Shown: piece after piece, positions 22,251 through 30,003 of the stretch
Numbering within the stretch: the stretch's first letter is position 1
Layout of the letters: each line of letters begins with the position of its first letter
Assembly: GCA_024276495.1 (NCBI GenBank)
Contig: JAJRXC010000094.1
Location: 1-34,530 of the forward strand
Reading direction: 5' to 3'
Source of the DNA: Actinomycetes bacterium
Lineage (GTDB): Bacteria; Actinomycetota; Acidimicrobiia; Acidimicrobiales; Aldehydirespiratoraceae
Length of the DNA stretch: 34,530 bases
The notes under the pieces: model-generated
The model's database searches: none
Told to the model about the DNA's origin: nothing
Seen by the model: only the letters and a program-made list of their open reading frames with translations
Program-made: the position numbers and the translations under genes

Positions 22251-23628
22251 CCATGCGTCCATGTCGACAGTCGGACAGTCGATGACCTCCTCCGTCGACA
22301 TCCGCGCCCGGGCCGCGGGCTTCATCCGGGTTCGTGCGACGGATTTCCACGGTCGACGGGTGATCCTCGTCGACGCCGAGGGAGACGAGCTCGCCGGTGC
22401 CCTCTCCCCGAGCGACGGCCACACCCTCGCCGCGGCCGCCCGCTACGCCCTCGATCAACGACTCCCGCTCGTCATCCGGATGGCGTCGAGCGGCGCGAAC
22501 CTCAACGAGGGCGTCGGCGCGCTCGACGGCTGGGGTGGCGCGGCACGGGAGATGACACGCTGCTCGGGAGTCGTCCCGATGATCGTGATCGTCACCGGGC
22601 CGACCGTGTCGGGACCGGCCCTGATGCTCGGCCTCGCCGACATCGTCGTCATGGTCGAGGGCGCCTACGCCTTCGTGTCCGGACCGATGATGGTCGAGCA
22701 GTTCACCGGTGTCCCGATCGACAACGACGAGCTCGGGGGCGCCCGGGTCCACGGCAGGACTTCGGGTGTCGCCACCCTCGTCGCAGCCGACCTCGACGAG
22801 GCGGAGGCGCTGGCGAGTGACATCCTCGACTTCCTCCCCGACCACACCGACCAGCCGGCTCCCGTTCGCCCGTGCACCGATCCCGTCGATCGGCCCACAC
22901 CGGAGGCCTACGACATCCTTCCCGAGTCGGCCAACGGGTCCTACGACTGTCGCGACATCATCGCCGCCATCGTCGACGACGGCGATCTCGTCGAGCTCCA
23001 TTCCGATTGGGCTCCCAATCTGGTCACCCTGCTCGCCACCGTCGGCGGTCGTCCGATCGGGGTCGTCGCGAACCAGCCCCAGACCATCGCCGGCACGCTC
23101 GACATCACCGCGTCCCGCAAGGGGGCCCGTTTCGTGGCGATGTGCGACGCGTTCAATCTCCCGTTGTTGACGATCGTCGACACCTCGGGGTTCTACCCGG
23201 GCAAGGATCTCGAGTGGCGGGGCATGATCCGCTACGGCGCCCAGATGGCGTTCGCCTACGCGCGGGCGACGGTTCCGCGGGTGAACGTCACGATCCGAAA
23301 GTCCTACGGCGGCGCCTACATCGTCATGGACTCAAAGATGATGGGCAACGACATGGCGTTCGCCTGGCCGTCGGCCGAGATCGCCGTGATGGGGGCGAAG
23401 GGCGCGGTGGAGATCCTGCATCGTCGCCGCACTCCCGAGGAGCGGGCCGAGCTCGAGCTCGAGTACGAGGCCCGGCTTCTCAACCCGTACATCGCGGCCG
23501 AGCGCGGCACGATCGACGCGGTGATCGACCCGGCCGAGACCCGACAACGAATCCACGACGCGTTGGTGATGCTCGCGGGCAAACGTGAACGGTTGCCGTC
23601 ACGCCGTCACGACAACACCCCGCTGTGA
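22240..23628 (+). CDS. Acyl-CoA carboxylase carboxyltransferase (beta-type) subunit
   Basis: A protein of up to 462 residues with both halves of a biotin-dependent carboxyltransferase. The N-half shows GPTVSGPALMLGLADIVVM and AYAFVSGPMMVEQFTG; the C-half shows RKSYGGAYIVMDSKMMGNDMAF-type sequence with AWPSAEIAVMGAKGAVEIL, close to PccB/AccD proteins. It is shorter than the usual ~520 residues at the N-terminus. Such subunits move CO2 from carboxybiotin to acetyl-, propionyl- or similar CoA esters, but no biotin carboxylase or biotin carrier gene is in the window, so its partner must be elsewhere. Starts at ATG 22240, 22261 or 22282 are all possible; the first overlaps the LysR gene by 11 bases. 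Malonate-decarboxylase-type function is less likely. Confidence 0.82.
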   Translation: MSGNHASMSTVGQSMTSSVDIRARAAGFIRVRATDFHGRRVILVDAEGDELAGALSPSDGHTLAAAARYALDQRLPLVIRMASSGANLNEGVGALDGWGGAAREMTRCSGVVPMIVIVTGPTVSGPALMLGLADIVVMVEGAYAFVSGPMMVEQFTGVPIDNDELGGARVHGRTSGVATLVAADLDEAEALASDILDFLPDHTDQPAPVRPCTDPVDRPTPEAYDILPESANGSYDCRDIIAAIVDDGDLVELHSDWAPNLVTLLATVGGRPIGVVANQPQTIAGTLDITASRKGARFVAMCDAFNLPLLTIVDTSGFYPGKDLEWRGMIRYGAQMAFAYARATVPRVNVTIRKSYGGAYIVMDSKMMGNDMAFAWPSAEIAVMGAKGAVEILHRRRTPEERAELELEYEARLLNPYIAAERGTIDAVIDPAETRQRIHDALVMLAGKRERLPSRRHDNTPL

Positions 23629-23670
23629 CCCCCGGGCCGCCCCAAGGTGTGCGGCACGGGTGGGACGGTC

Positions 23671-23676
23671 TAGATT
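23671..23676 (+). promoter_or_regulatory. Leaderless -10 element of the citrate synthase gene
   Basis: TAGATT lies 7 bases before the GTG start at 23684, in the 55-bp gap after the carboxyltransferase stop. No clear -35 element and no Shine-Dalgarno site are seen. Confidence 0.5.
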
Positions 23677-23683
23677 CAACGCC

Positions 23684-24949
23684 GTGTCTGAGAGCGTAAC
23701 CATCACCGACAATCGCACGGGAGAATCCATCGAGATCCCGATCGTCAACGGAGGGGTCGACGCCGCCGAATGGCGCAAGCTTCTTCCGGGAATCTGGTTT
23801 GCCGACCCGGGCCTGGCGACCACCGCGTCGACCACGAGCGCGATCACCGAGCTCGATGGTGAGAACGGAATCCTGCGTTACCGGGGTTACCCGATCGAAC
23901 AGCTCGCCGAGAACAGCACCTTTCTCGAAGTGGCCTATCTGCTCGTGTACGGCGACCTGCCGAACCAGGCCGAGCACGACGCGTGGATCGAGGACATCAC
24001 CACCCACACCTACGTCCACGAGAACTATCGCAAGCGCATCTTCGACGCGTTCCACTACGACGCGCATCCGATGGGGCTGCTCACGTCCGGCGTCGCCGGC
24101 CTCTCGACGTTCTACCCCGAAGCGAAGGACATCGAGGATCCCGAGAATCGCCTTCAGCAGACCGTGCGGCTCATCGCCAAGATGCCGACACTCGCGGCGG
24201 CCGCCTATCGGCACCGGTTGGGGCAGCCCTTCGTCTTCCCCGACAACAATGTCGACTATCCGACCAACTTCCTCCGCATGATGTGGCAGATCGGCGGGCC
24301 CTACGAGCTCGACCCCGCCCTTCAAAAGGCGATGGAGATCCTGTTGATCCTCCACGCCGATCACGAGCAGAACTGTTCGACCACCGCGGCCCGGGTCGTG
24401 GGATCCGCCCATGCCGATCCGTACTCCTCGATCGCTGCGGCCTGCGCCGCCCTCTACGGGCCGCGTCATGGCGGCGCCAACGAGGCGGTGCTCAACATGC
24501 TCGACGAGATCGGCTCCTACGAGAACGTCGACGCGTTCATCGAGAGCGTCAAGTCGGGCGAGGGTCGCCTCATGGGGTTCGGCCACCGCGTCTACAAGAA
24601 CTTCGACCCGCGGGCCACGATTATCAAGAACGCCGCCTACGACGTCTTCGAGGTGACGGGCAAGAACCCCCGCCTCGACATCGCGCTCAAGCTCGAGGAA
24701 GCGGCCCTCAGCGACGACTACTTCGTGAGCCGCAAGCTCTACCCGAACGTCGACTTCTACTCCGGTCTCATCTACCAGTCGATGGGGTTCCCGACGGAGA
24801 TGTTCACGGTGCTGTTCGCCATCGGTCGCACGCCGGGTTGGCTGTCGCACTGGAACGAGATGATCGAGCAGAACTCCCGCATCGCCCGGCCCCGTCAGCT
24901 CTACACCGGCCCCGAGGTGCGCGACTACAAGCCGCTCTCCGCCCGCTGA
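23684..24949 (+). CDS. gltA: Citrate synthase
   Basis: Citrate synthase, 421 residues, condenses acetyl-CoA and oxaloacetate at the entry to the TCA cycle. The catalytic set is present: His in GPRHGGANEAV, His in MGFGHRVYKNFDPR and Asp in VDFYSGLIY, plus LRYRGYPIEQLAE near the N-terminus and HADHEQNCSTTAARVVGS. The long N-terminal beta region before the first helix fits the Gram-negative/actinobacterial type II form, often hexameric and sometimes inhibited by NADH. GTG 23684 is chosen from the -10 element 7 bases upstream and from the family N-terminus; the frame is open upstream but gives unrelated sequence. It converges on the P450 gene with a hairpin covering both stop codons. Confidence 0.95.
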   Translation: MSESVTITDNRTGESIEIPIVNGGVDAAEWRKLLPGIWFADPGLATTASTTSAITELDGENGILRYRGYPIEQLAENSTFLEVAYLLVYGDLPNQAEHDAWIEDITTHTYVHENYRKRIFDAFHYDAHPMGLLTSGVAGLSTFYPEAKDIEDPENRLQQTVRLIAKMPTLAAAAYRHRLGQPFVFPDNNVDYPTNFLRMMWQIGGPYELDPALQKAMEILLILHADHEQNCSTTAARVVGSAHADPYSSIAAACAALYGPRHGGANEAVLNMLDEIGSYENVDAFIESVKSGEGRLMGFGHRVYKNFDPRATIIKNAAYDVFEVTGKNPRLDIALKLEEAALSDDYFVSRKLYPNVDFYSGLIYQSMGFPTEMFTVLFAIGRTPGWLSHWNEMIEQNSRIARPRQLYTGPEVRDYKPLSAR

Positions 24950-24967
24950 CGTATCTCGTCAGCGGGC
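24941..24967. terminator. 11-bp perfect stem covering both stop codons of convergent genes
   Basis: GCCCGCTGACG (24941-24951) pairs without mismatch to CGTCAGCGGGC (24957-24967) over the loop TATCT. The left arm contains the citrate synthase stop, the right arm the P450 stop. It would fold the same way in both transcripts; no T-tract on either side. Confidence 0.6.
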
Positions 24968-26176
24968 CGCGCCGACCTTCGCGGTCGGCGTGAACGTCAC
25001 GGGCATCGACTCGACGCCGGTGATGAAGTTCGAGTTTCGCCAGGGCAGCTCGTCGAGCGGCACCGCCGGCTCGATGTCGGGGAGCCGGCGGAGGACCGCG
25101 GTGAACATCTCGCGCAGCTCGAGGCGGGCCAGCGACGCACCGAGACAGAAGTGGGTGCCGAATCCGAAGGCCATGTGATGGTTCGGGTCGCGCTCGATGT
25201 CGAAACGGAACGGGTCGACGAAGTGTGACTCGTCACGGTTTCCCGACGGGTACAACATGATGATGTCGCTGCCCTCGGGGATCTTCTGGCCGCGCAGCTC
25301 GATGTCGGTCGTCGTGGTGCGGGCCATGTTCTTGATCGGGGTCACCCAACGCAGCATCTCCTCGACGGCCCGTTCGAGCCGGCCGGCCAGGTCGGCCTGG
25401 AGCTTCTCGCGTTCGTCGGGAAACTCCATGAGCGCCTGCATGCCGCCGGTGATCACGTGGCGCGACGTCTCGTCGCCGCCGATCAGGATCAGGAGGGATT
25501 CCTGGACGATCGATTCGTCGTCGAGTCGATCGCCGTCGACCTCGGCTTCGCACAGGATGCTGACGAGGTCGTCGCCGCCCGGGTCGGCTCGGCGGTCGGC
25601 GATGACGCCCATCTGGAACTTACGGAACGCGATGCCGGCGAGCATCGCCTTCTCCGACGCTTCCGGGCTCGTGGTGGTCGTGCCGCGGATGAGGTCGTCG
25701 GACCACTCCAACAAGTCGTCGAAGGACTCGCGGGGGAATCCCAACATGTCGCCGATGAGGAGCAGGGGAAGCGGCGCGGCGATGTCCCACACGAAATCGC
25801 ACTCGCCCCGCTCGCAGACACGGTCGATGATCATCTCGCAGATCGAGTCGATCTGGCCGAGCTTGTCGCGCACCCGCCGGGGCGTGAACCCCCGATTGAC
25901 GAGCTTGCGTCGGTTGAGATGATCGGGGTCGTCCATCGAGATCATCATCGGCAACGGGTCGCCCTTGGGCCTCGGGGCCTTGTACGACGAATAGGTGCGG
26001 GGATCGCGGGAGACGGTGAGGATGTCGTCGTAGCGGGCGACGGCCCACACGTCGGAGTTCGGGTCGTAGTAGACGGGGGCCTCGGCCCGCATCCAGGTCC
26101 AGTCGTCGTGGGGTTGGCTCGCATACCAGTTGCCGTCCATCAGATCGATGTGGTCGCGCACGGGATGGTTCACCAT
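24959..26176 (-). CDS. Cytochrome P450
   Basis: A soluble bacterial P450 of 405 residues. The I-helix oxygen-binding motif reads LIGGDETSRH, the K-helix ExxR motif is in EEMLRW, and the haem loop FGFGTHFCLGASLAR places the thiolate ligand at Cys344. The overall sequence (for instance MDDPDHLNRRKLVNRGFTPR) resembles the actinobacterial CYP125/CYP142 neighbourhood, whose members oxidise steroids or acyl chains; that assignment is tentative. No ferredoxin gene is adjacent. ATG 26176 is preferred over TTG 26185 because TATTTT (26189-26184) lies 7 bases before it as a leaderless -10 element. Divergent from the PhzF-like gene. Confidence 0.92.
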   Translation of the reverse strand: MVNHPVRDHIDLMDGNWYASQPHDDWTWMRAEAPVYYDPNSDVWAVARYDDILTVSRDPRTYSSYKAPRPKGDPLPMMISMDDPDHLNRRKLVNRGFTPRRVRDKLGQIDSICEMIIDRVCERGECDFVWDIAAPLPLLLIGDMLGFPRESFDDLLEWSDDLIRGTTTTSPEASEKAMLAGIAFRKFQMGVIADRRADPGGDDLVSILCEAEVDGDRLDDESIVQESLLILIGGDETSRHVITGGMQALMEFPDEREKLQADLAGRLERAVEEMLRWVTPIKNMARTTTTDIELRGQKIPEGSDIIMLYPSGNRDESHFVDPFRFDIERDPNHHMAFGFGTHFCLGASLARLELREMFTAVLRRLPDIEPAVPLDELPWRNSNFITGVESMPVTFTPTAKVGAAR

Positions 26177-26183
26177 GGGACGC

Positions 26184-26198
26184 AAAATAGGCGATCAT
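26184..26198. promoter_or_regulatory. Divergent leaderless promoters (P450 / PhzF-like)
   Basis: In the 28-bp gap, TATTTT on the reverse strand (26189-26184) precedes ATG 26176 by 7 bases, and GATCAT (26193-26198) precedes ATG 26205 by 6 bases. The first is a good -10 element, the second weaker. Confidence 0.4.
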
Positions 26199-26204
26199 GC
26201 GCGT

Positions 26205-26996
26205 ATGAGCACTTCCGTCATCGTCGTCGACGCCTTCACCGACCAGCCCTTCCGCGGCAATCCTGCGGCCGTTTGCATCCTCGAGGCGCCCGCCGACGAG
26301 GAATGGATGCAAGACGTCGCGGGAGAGATGAACCTGTCGGAGACGGCGTTTTGTCACCCCGAGAACGAGCTGTGGCGTCTGCGTTGGTTCACGCCCCGGG
26401 CCGAAGTCGACCTGTGCGGACATGCCACCTTGGCCACGACCCACGTCTTGAAGACCGATCTCGGCGTCGAGGGCACGATTCGGTACGCCACCCGGAGTGG
26501 ACTCCTCGCCGCCCAGGCCTTCGACGACGGCATCATTCTCGACTTTCCCGCCGACTCGACACGGCGAACCGATGCGCCCGACGGGTTGCTCGCCGCCCTC
26601 GGGCTTCCCGGCGACGTGGCGGTGCGCCGCGGCCGCACCGACTATCTCGTCGCGCTGGAGTCCGAGACGGCAGTGCGGAAGCTCTCACCCAATTTCGGTC
26701 TGCTCCGACGAGTGGAGTGCCGCGGCGTGATCGTGACCGCGCCCGCCGACACCGCGGCCGGCTACGACATCGTCTCCCGTTTCTTCGCGCCGGCCGCGGG
26801 AGTCGACGAAGACCCGGTCACCGGCTCGGCCCATTGCACGCTGGCCCCCTACTGGGCGGCCCGGCTCGGGCAGGAGACGCTGCGCTGTCACCAGGCGTCG
26901 GCGCGCGGCGGGGATCTGGAAGTCACCCAGGTCGGTGAACGGGTGGAGATCCGCGGTCGGGCCGTGACGGTGCTGCGCGCCGAGTTGCTGTTCTGA
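26205..26996 (+). CDS. PhzF-family isomerase-like protein
   Basis: A 263-residue PhzF-family protein, a fold with two similar halves related to diaminopimelate epimerase. Landmarks are FRGNPAAVCIL near residue 20, the catalytic Glu in MNLSETAF near residue 47, the RWFTPRAEVDLCGHATLA block, and DEDPVTGSAHCTLAPYW near residue 205. PhzF itself isomerises an intermediate of phenazine synthesis, but no other phenazine genes are here, so this is one of the many family members of unknown substrate. Start ATG 26205 gives the standard N-terminus STSVIVVDAFTD. The stop lies in a palindrome shared with the facing gene. Confidence 0.88.
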   Translation: MSTSVIVVDAFTDQPFRGNPAAVCILEAPADEEWMQDVAGEMNLSETAFCHPENELWRLRWFTPRAEVDLCGHATLATTHVLKTDLGVEGTIRYATRSGLLAAQAFDDGIILDFPADSTRRTDAPDGLLAALGLPGDVAVRRGRTDYLVALESETAVRKLSPNFGLLRRVECRGVIVTAPADTAAGYDIVSRFFAPAAGVDEDPVTGSAHCTLAPYWAARLGQETLRCHQASARGGDLEVTQVGERVEIRGRAVTVLRAELLF

Positions 26997-27000
26997 GCGC

Positions 27001-27984
27001 TCAGCTCCAGATCTGCAACACGATCTTTCCGGCGTTGGCGTTGTCGCCCATGCGCTGGTGGGCCGCGGCGACGTCGTCGAGCGGAAACCGGCTGTCGACG
27101 ACCGGCGACAACGACCCGTCGACCACTCGGGGCAGCATCTGGGCGGCGAACTCGCGGGTGATGGCGATCCTCTCCTCGATCGGCCGGGCCCGCAGGGTCG
27201 TACCGATCAAGGCGGCCCGTTTCATGAGGAGGCTCCCCGGGTCGAAGGGCACGGGTCCGCCGGCCATCACGCCGACCTGGATGATCCGGCCGCCGACCCG
27301 CACGGCCCGCACGTTGTCGGGCAGGTAGTCACCGCCGATCACGTCGAGGACGACGTCGACACCGTCGCCGTCGGTCGCGGCGAGCACCGCGTCGGCGAAG
27401 TCGTCTTGTCGATAGTCGATGACGATGTCGGCGCCGAGCGAACGACACACCTCGTGCTTTCCACCCGACGCGGTGACCGCGATTCGAGCCCCGAGGGACT
27501 TGGCGATCTGGATCGCCGCGGTGCCCACCCCCGACGCTCCTGCGTGGACGAGCGCCCACCGGCCCGATGTCAGCCCGCCCTGGCGGACGAGCGCATCCCA
27601 GGCGGTGATGAAGACCTCGGGGAACGCGCCGGCGTCGGCGAGGTCCAACTCGGCGGGAACCGTCATCGTCTGACGCTCGTGGACCGCGATCTGCTCGGCG
27701 TAGCAACCGCCGTTGGCGATCCCCATGACCGCGTCGCCGACACCGGTCGAGGCGACCCGTTCCCCGACGGCGACGACCCGCCCGGCATACTCGAGGCCGG
27801 GTATCTCGTGGCGCATCGGCGGCCCGGGGTACAGGCCCATTCGCTGGAGCAGGTCGGCTCGGTTCACGGCGGACGAGACGATCTCGACCACGACCTCTTC
27901 GGGGCCGGCCACGGGATCGGGAATGTCGTCGCGGATCCGGAGAACCTCCGGTCCGCCCTTTTCTTCCAGGACCACAGCACGCAT
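27001..27984 (-). CDS. Zinc-independent quinone oxidoreductase (PIG3-like MDR family)
   Basis: A 327-residue medium-chain reductase. It shows the N-terminal MRAVVLEEKGGPEVLRI, the substrate-domain NRADLLQRMGLYPGPP characteristic of the PIG3/TP53I3-like branch, the NADPH-binding AGASGVGTAAIQIAKSLGA near residue 145, and the C-terminal FPLDDVAAAHQRMGDNANAGKIVL. Zinc ligands of alcohol dehydrogenases are absent. Such enzymes reduce quinones or enals with NADPH. It begins 9 bases after the acyltransferase stop on the same strand, so the two are probably cotranscribed, but no shared pathway is evident. Confidence 0.9.
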   Translation of the reverse strand: MRAVVLEEKGGPEVLRIRDDIPDPVAGPEEVVVEIVSSAVNRADLLQRMGLYPGPPMRHEIPGLEYAGRVVAVGERVASTGVGDAVMGIANGGCYAEQIAVHERQTMTVPAELDLADAGAFPEVFITAWDALVRQGGLTSGRWALVHAGASGVGTAAIQIAKSLGARIAVTASGGKHEVCRSLGADIVIDYRQDDFADAVLAATDGDGVDVVLDVIGGDYLPDNVRAVRVGGRIIQVGVMAGGPVPFDPGSLLMKRAALIGTTLRARPIEERIAITREFAAQMLPRVVDGSLSPVVDSRFPLDDVAAAHQRMGDNANAGKIVLQIWS

Positions 27985-27993
27985 GCCGAGAGA

Positions 27994-29976
27994 CTACGGC
28001 GTGGGATCGGCCGAGCGCGACGAGGGGTCGGCCGCGTCGAGGAGCGCGTCGGTCAGCAGATCCGCGGCCAACCCGGCGCCGGCGACGCTGTAGTGCAGAC
28101 CGTCGAAGCGGGCCGGTTCCCCGTCGGCGGCGAGCCGGCAGCCGTTGCGGGTTCCCGCCACGCCCTCACCCGGACACAGGGCGTCGGCGAAGTCGAACAT
28201 CGAGACGTCGTCGAGCCGTCCGGCGACCGATGTCAGCGACGAGTTGAGGTGCGCGGCCCGAGCCGCGCTCTCGTCGTCGAAGAACGTCGCCATCTCGGGC
28301 ACGATCATGTCGGCACCGAGCAGCGGCGGGGTCGTCAGCACGACCACCGGCGCGGCTGCGGCGAGGTCACCGAGGAGACGCGCCGCCGCTCGGTCGACCT
28401 CCTCGTCGAACCGGGCACTCCCGAACTCGACGGTCTCCCCGTCGATGACCCGGCTCTGCAGGTCGCTGAACCCGAGATAGACGACGATGACGTCGGGGCG
28501 GGCCAGGGTGGCCGTTTCCTTCCACCACGCCTCCGTCTCGATGTCCTCGGGGGGTCGTTGGCGAACGCCGCCGAGATCGGTGGTGGCGCCGGGAACCAGC
28601 CGGTAGCCCTGCTTCGCCAGGTTGAGCAGCGTCACCTCGGTTCCGTCGAAGGGGGACACGTAGGGGCTCTGCTGCGGGTCGAAGGTGATCGTTCCCCCTC
28701 CCAACGTCCACGCCGAGCTGTCGCCCACCAGCATCACGGTGATCGGCAGGGTAGATGTGGCCTCGACGATGTCGGGGTCCGGCTCGGGACGAGCCGTCGC
28801 CCGATCGGCTTCGACCGCGGCGATCACCTCTTCGACCGTGACCGCGTCGTCGGGTACCGACGTGCGGGTCGCGGCGACGACGACTCCGGCGGCGAGCACG
28901 ATGGCCGGCACCGACAACGCCAGCGGCCGGACCCCGGTCAACCATCGGCCGAGCGTTCCGTCGCGTCGACGGACCGGCTCCTCGATCAACCAGCGGGAAC
29001 CGACCGAGAGGGCGATCGTGCCGACGATCACCGCGGCGTCGAGCGGCGCACCACTCCATCCCTCGGCTCGCAGCATCAACAGCAGGGGCCAGTGCCAGAG
29101 GTAGACGGCGTAGGAGATCGCGCCGAGACCGACCAACGGCCGGGCGCTCAGAGTCCCGGAGACGACTCCCCCGTTTCCCATCACCGCCAGGAGAGCGACG
29201 ACGCCGAGCAACAGCGCCCCGCCCCGGTAGAAACCGGACCAGACGTCGTCAACGACGAAGACCGCGGCGACCCAGACGGCGACGGCGGCCGTGGCGATCG
29301 GCGCGAGGCCGCGAGGGCGCGGCGACCGCAGTGGGAGCACGACCGCGCCGATCGCGCCGATCAGGGGTTCGAACAGCCGGGTGTCGGTCCCGAAGTAGAC
29401 GCGGCTCGGGTCACCGCCGTCGTACAGGGCCGCCATGGCGCCGACCGAGAGCAGGGCGAGCAGCGCCGCGACGGCGCCCACGGCCCGACGACCCGAGACC
29501 CGCAGCGCGAGCCATGCCACGAGCGGCCACACCACATAGAACTGCTCCTCGACGGCCAATGACCAGACGTGGCGCAACATCGACGGCGCCGACGTGTCGG
29601 CGAAGTAGGAGTCGCCGTCGGCGACGAACACCCAGTTCGCGGCGTAGGCGAGCGTGGCGAGGGCATGTCGCCGGATCCGTTCGATCTCGGCGAGATCGCC
29701 CCGCTGCGAGATGTAGACGGTGACGGCGACAACGACGGCCAGCACCGCGGGAAGCAGCCGACGTACCCGACGACCGGCGAACGCGAGGAGATCGACCCGG
29801 CCGGTTCGCGTGTGTTCCTCGAGCAGCAGGCTGGTGATGAGATACCCGGAGAGCACGAAGAACAAGTCGACGCCGAGGAACCCGCCCGGCACCCATTCGG
29901 GGCGCAGGTGGTAGCCGACGACGGCCGCCACGGCGACGCCGCGCAGACCGTCGAGCGCGGCGACATGCTGCTTCAC
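27994..29976 (-). CDS. Acyltransferase-3 membrane protein with C-terminal SGNH domain (OafA-like)
   Basis: A 660-residue protein. Residues about 1-380 are the acyltransferase-3 domain, with LDGLRGVAVAAVVGYH at the start, FFVLSGYLIT near residue 40, and about ten hydrophobic spans. A last span near residue 355-375 leads to a C-terminal SGNH hydrolase-like domain with Gly418-Asp-Ser420 (MLVGDSSAW), VVYLGFSD, and Asp625/His628 in DGLHYS. OafA-like proteins of this build O-acetylate surface polysaccharide or peptidoglycan across the membrane. GTG 29976 is the start, 27 bases after the aceK stop, so it is probably in the aceK operon. The serine, aspartate and histidine of the SGNH domain all appear intact. 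Confidence 0.88.
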   Translation of the reverse strand: MKQHVAALDGLRGVAVAAVVGYHLRPEWVPGGFLGVDLFFVLSGYLITSLLLEEHTRTGRVDLLAFAGRRVRRLLPAVLAVVVAVTVYISQRGDLAEIERIRRHALATLAYAANWVFVADGDSYFADTSAPSMLRHVWSLAVEEQFYVVWPLVAWLALRVSGRRAVGAVAALLALLSVGAMAALYDGGDPSRVYFGTDTRLFEPLIGAIGAVVLPLRSPRPRGLAPIATAAVAVWVAAVFVVDDVWSGFYRGGALLLGVVALLAVMGNGGVVSGTLSARPLVGLGAISYAVYLWHWPLLLMLRAEGWSGAPLDAAVIVGTIALSVGSRWLIEEPVRRRDGTLGRWLTGVRPLALSVPAIVLAAGVVVAATRTSVPDDAVTVEEVIAAVEADRATARPEPDPDIVEATSTLPITVMLVGDSSAWTLGGGTITFDPQQSPYVSPFDGTEVTLLNLAKQGYRLVPGATTDLGGVRQRPPEDIETEAWWKETATLARPDVIVVYLGFSDLQSRVIDGETVEFGSARFDEEVDRAAARLLGDLAAAAPVVVLTTPPLLGADMIVPEMATFFDDESAARAAHLNSSLTSVAGRLDDVSMFDFADALCPGEGVAGTRNGCRLAADGEPARFDGLHYSVAGAGLAADLLTDALLDAADPSSRSADPTP

Positions 29977-30003
29977 CGGTCGACGCCTCAGCCGCCGGCC
30001 GGC

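Noticed and set aside
27058-29562. 834-residue open frame on the + strand
   Set aside because: It is antisense to quinone oxidoreductase and acyltransferase genes with clear motifs; its product is low-complexity Arg/Asp/Gly sequence.
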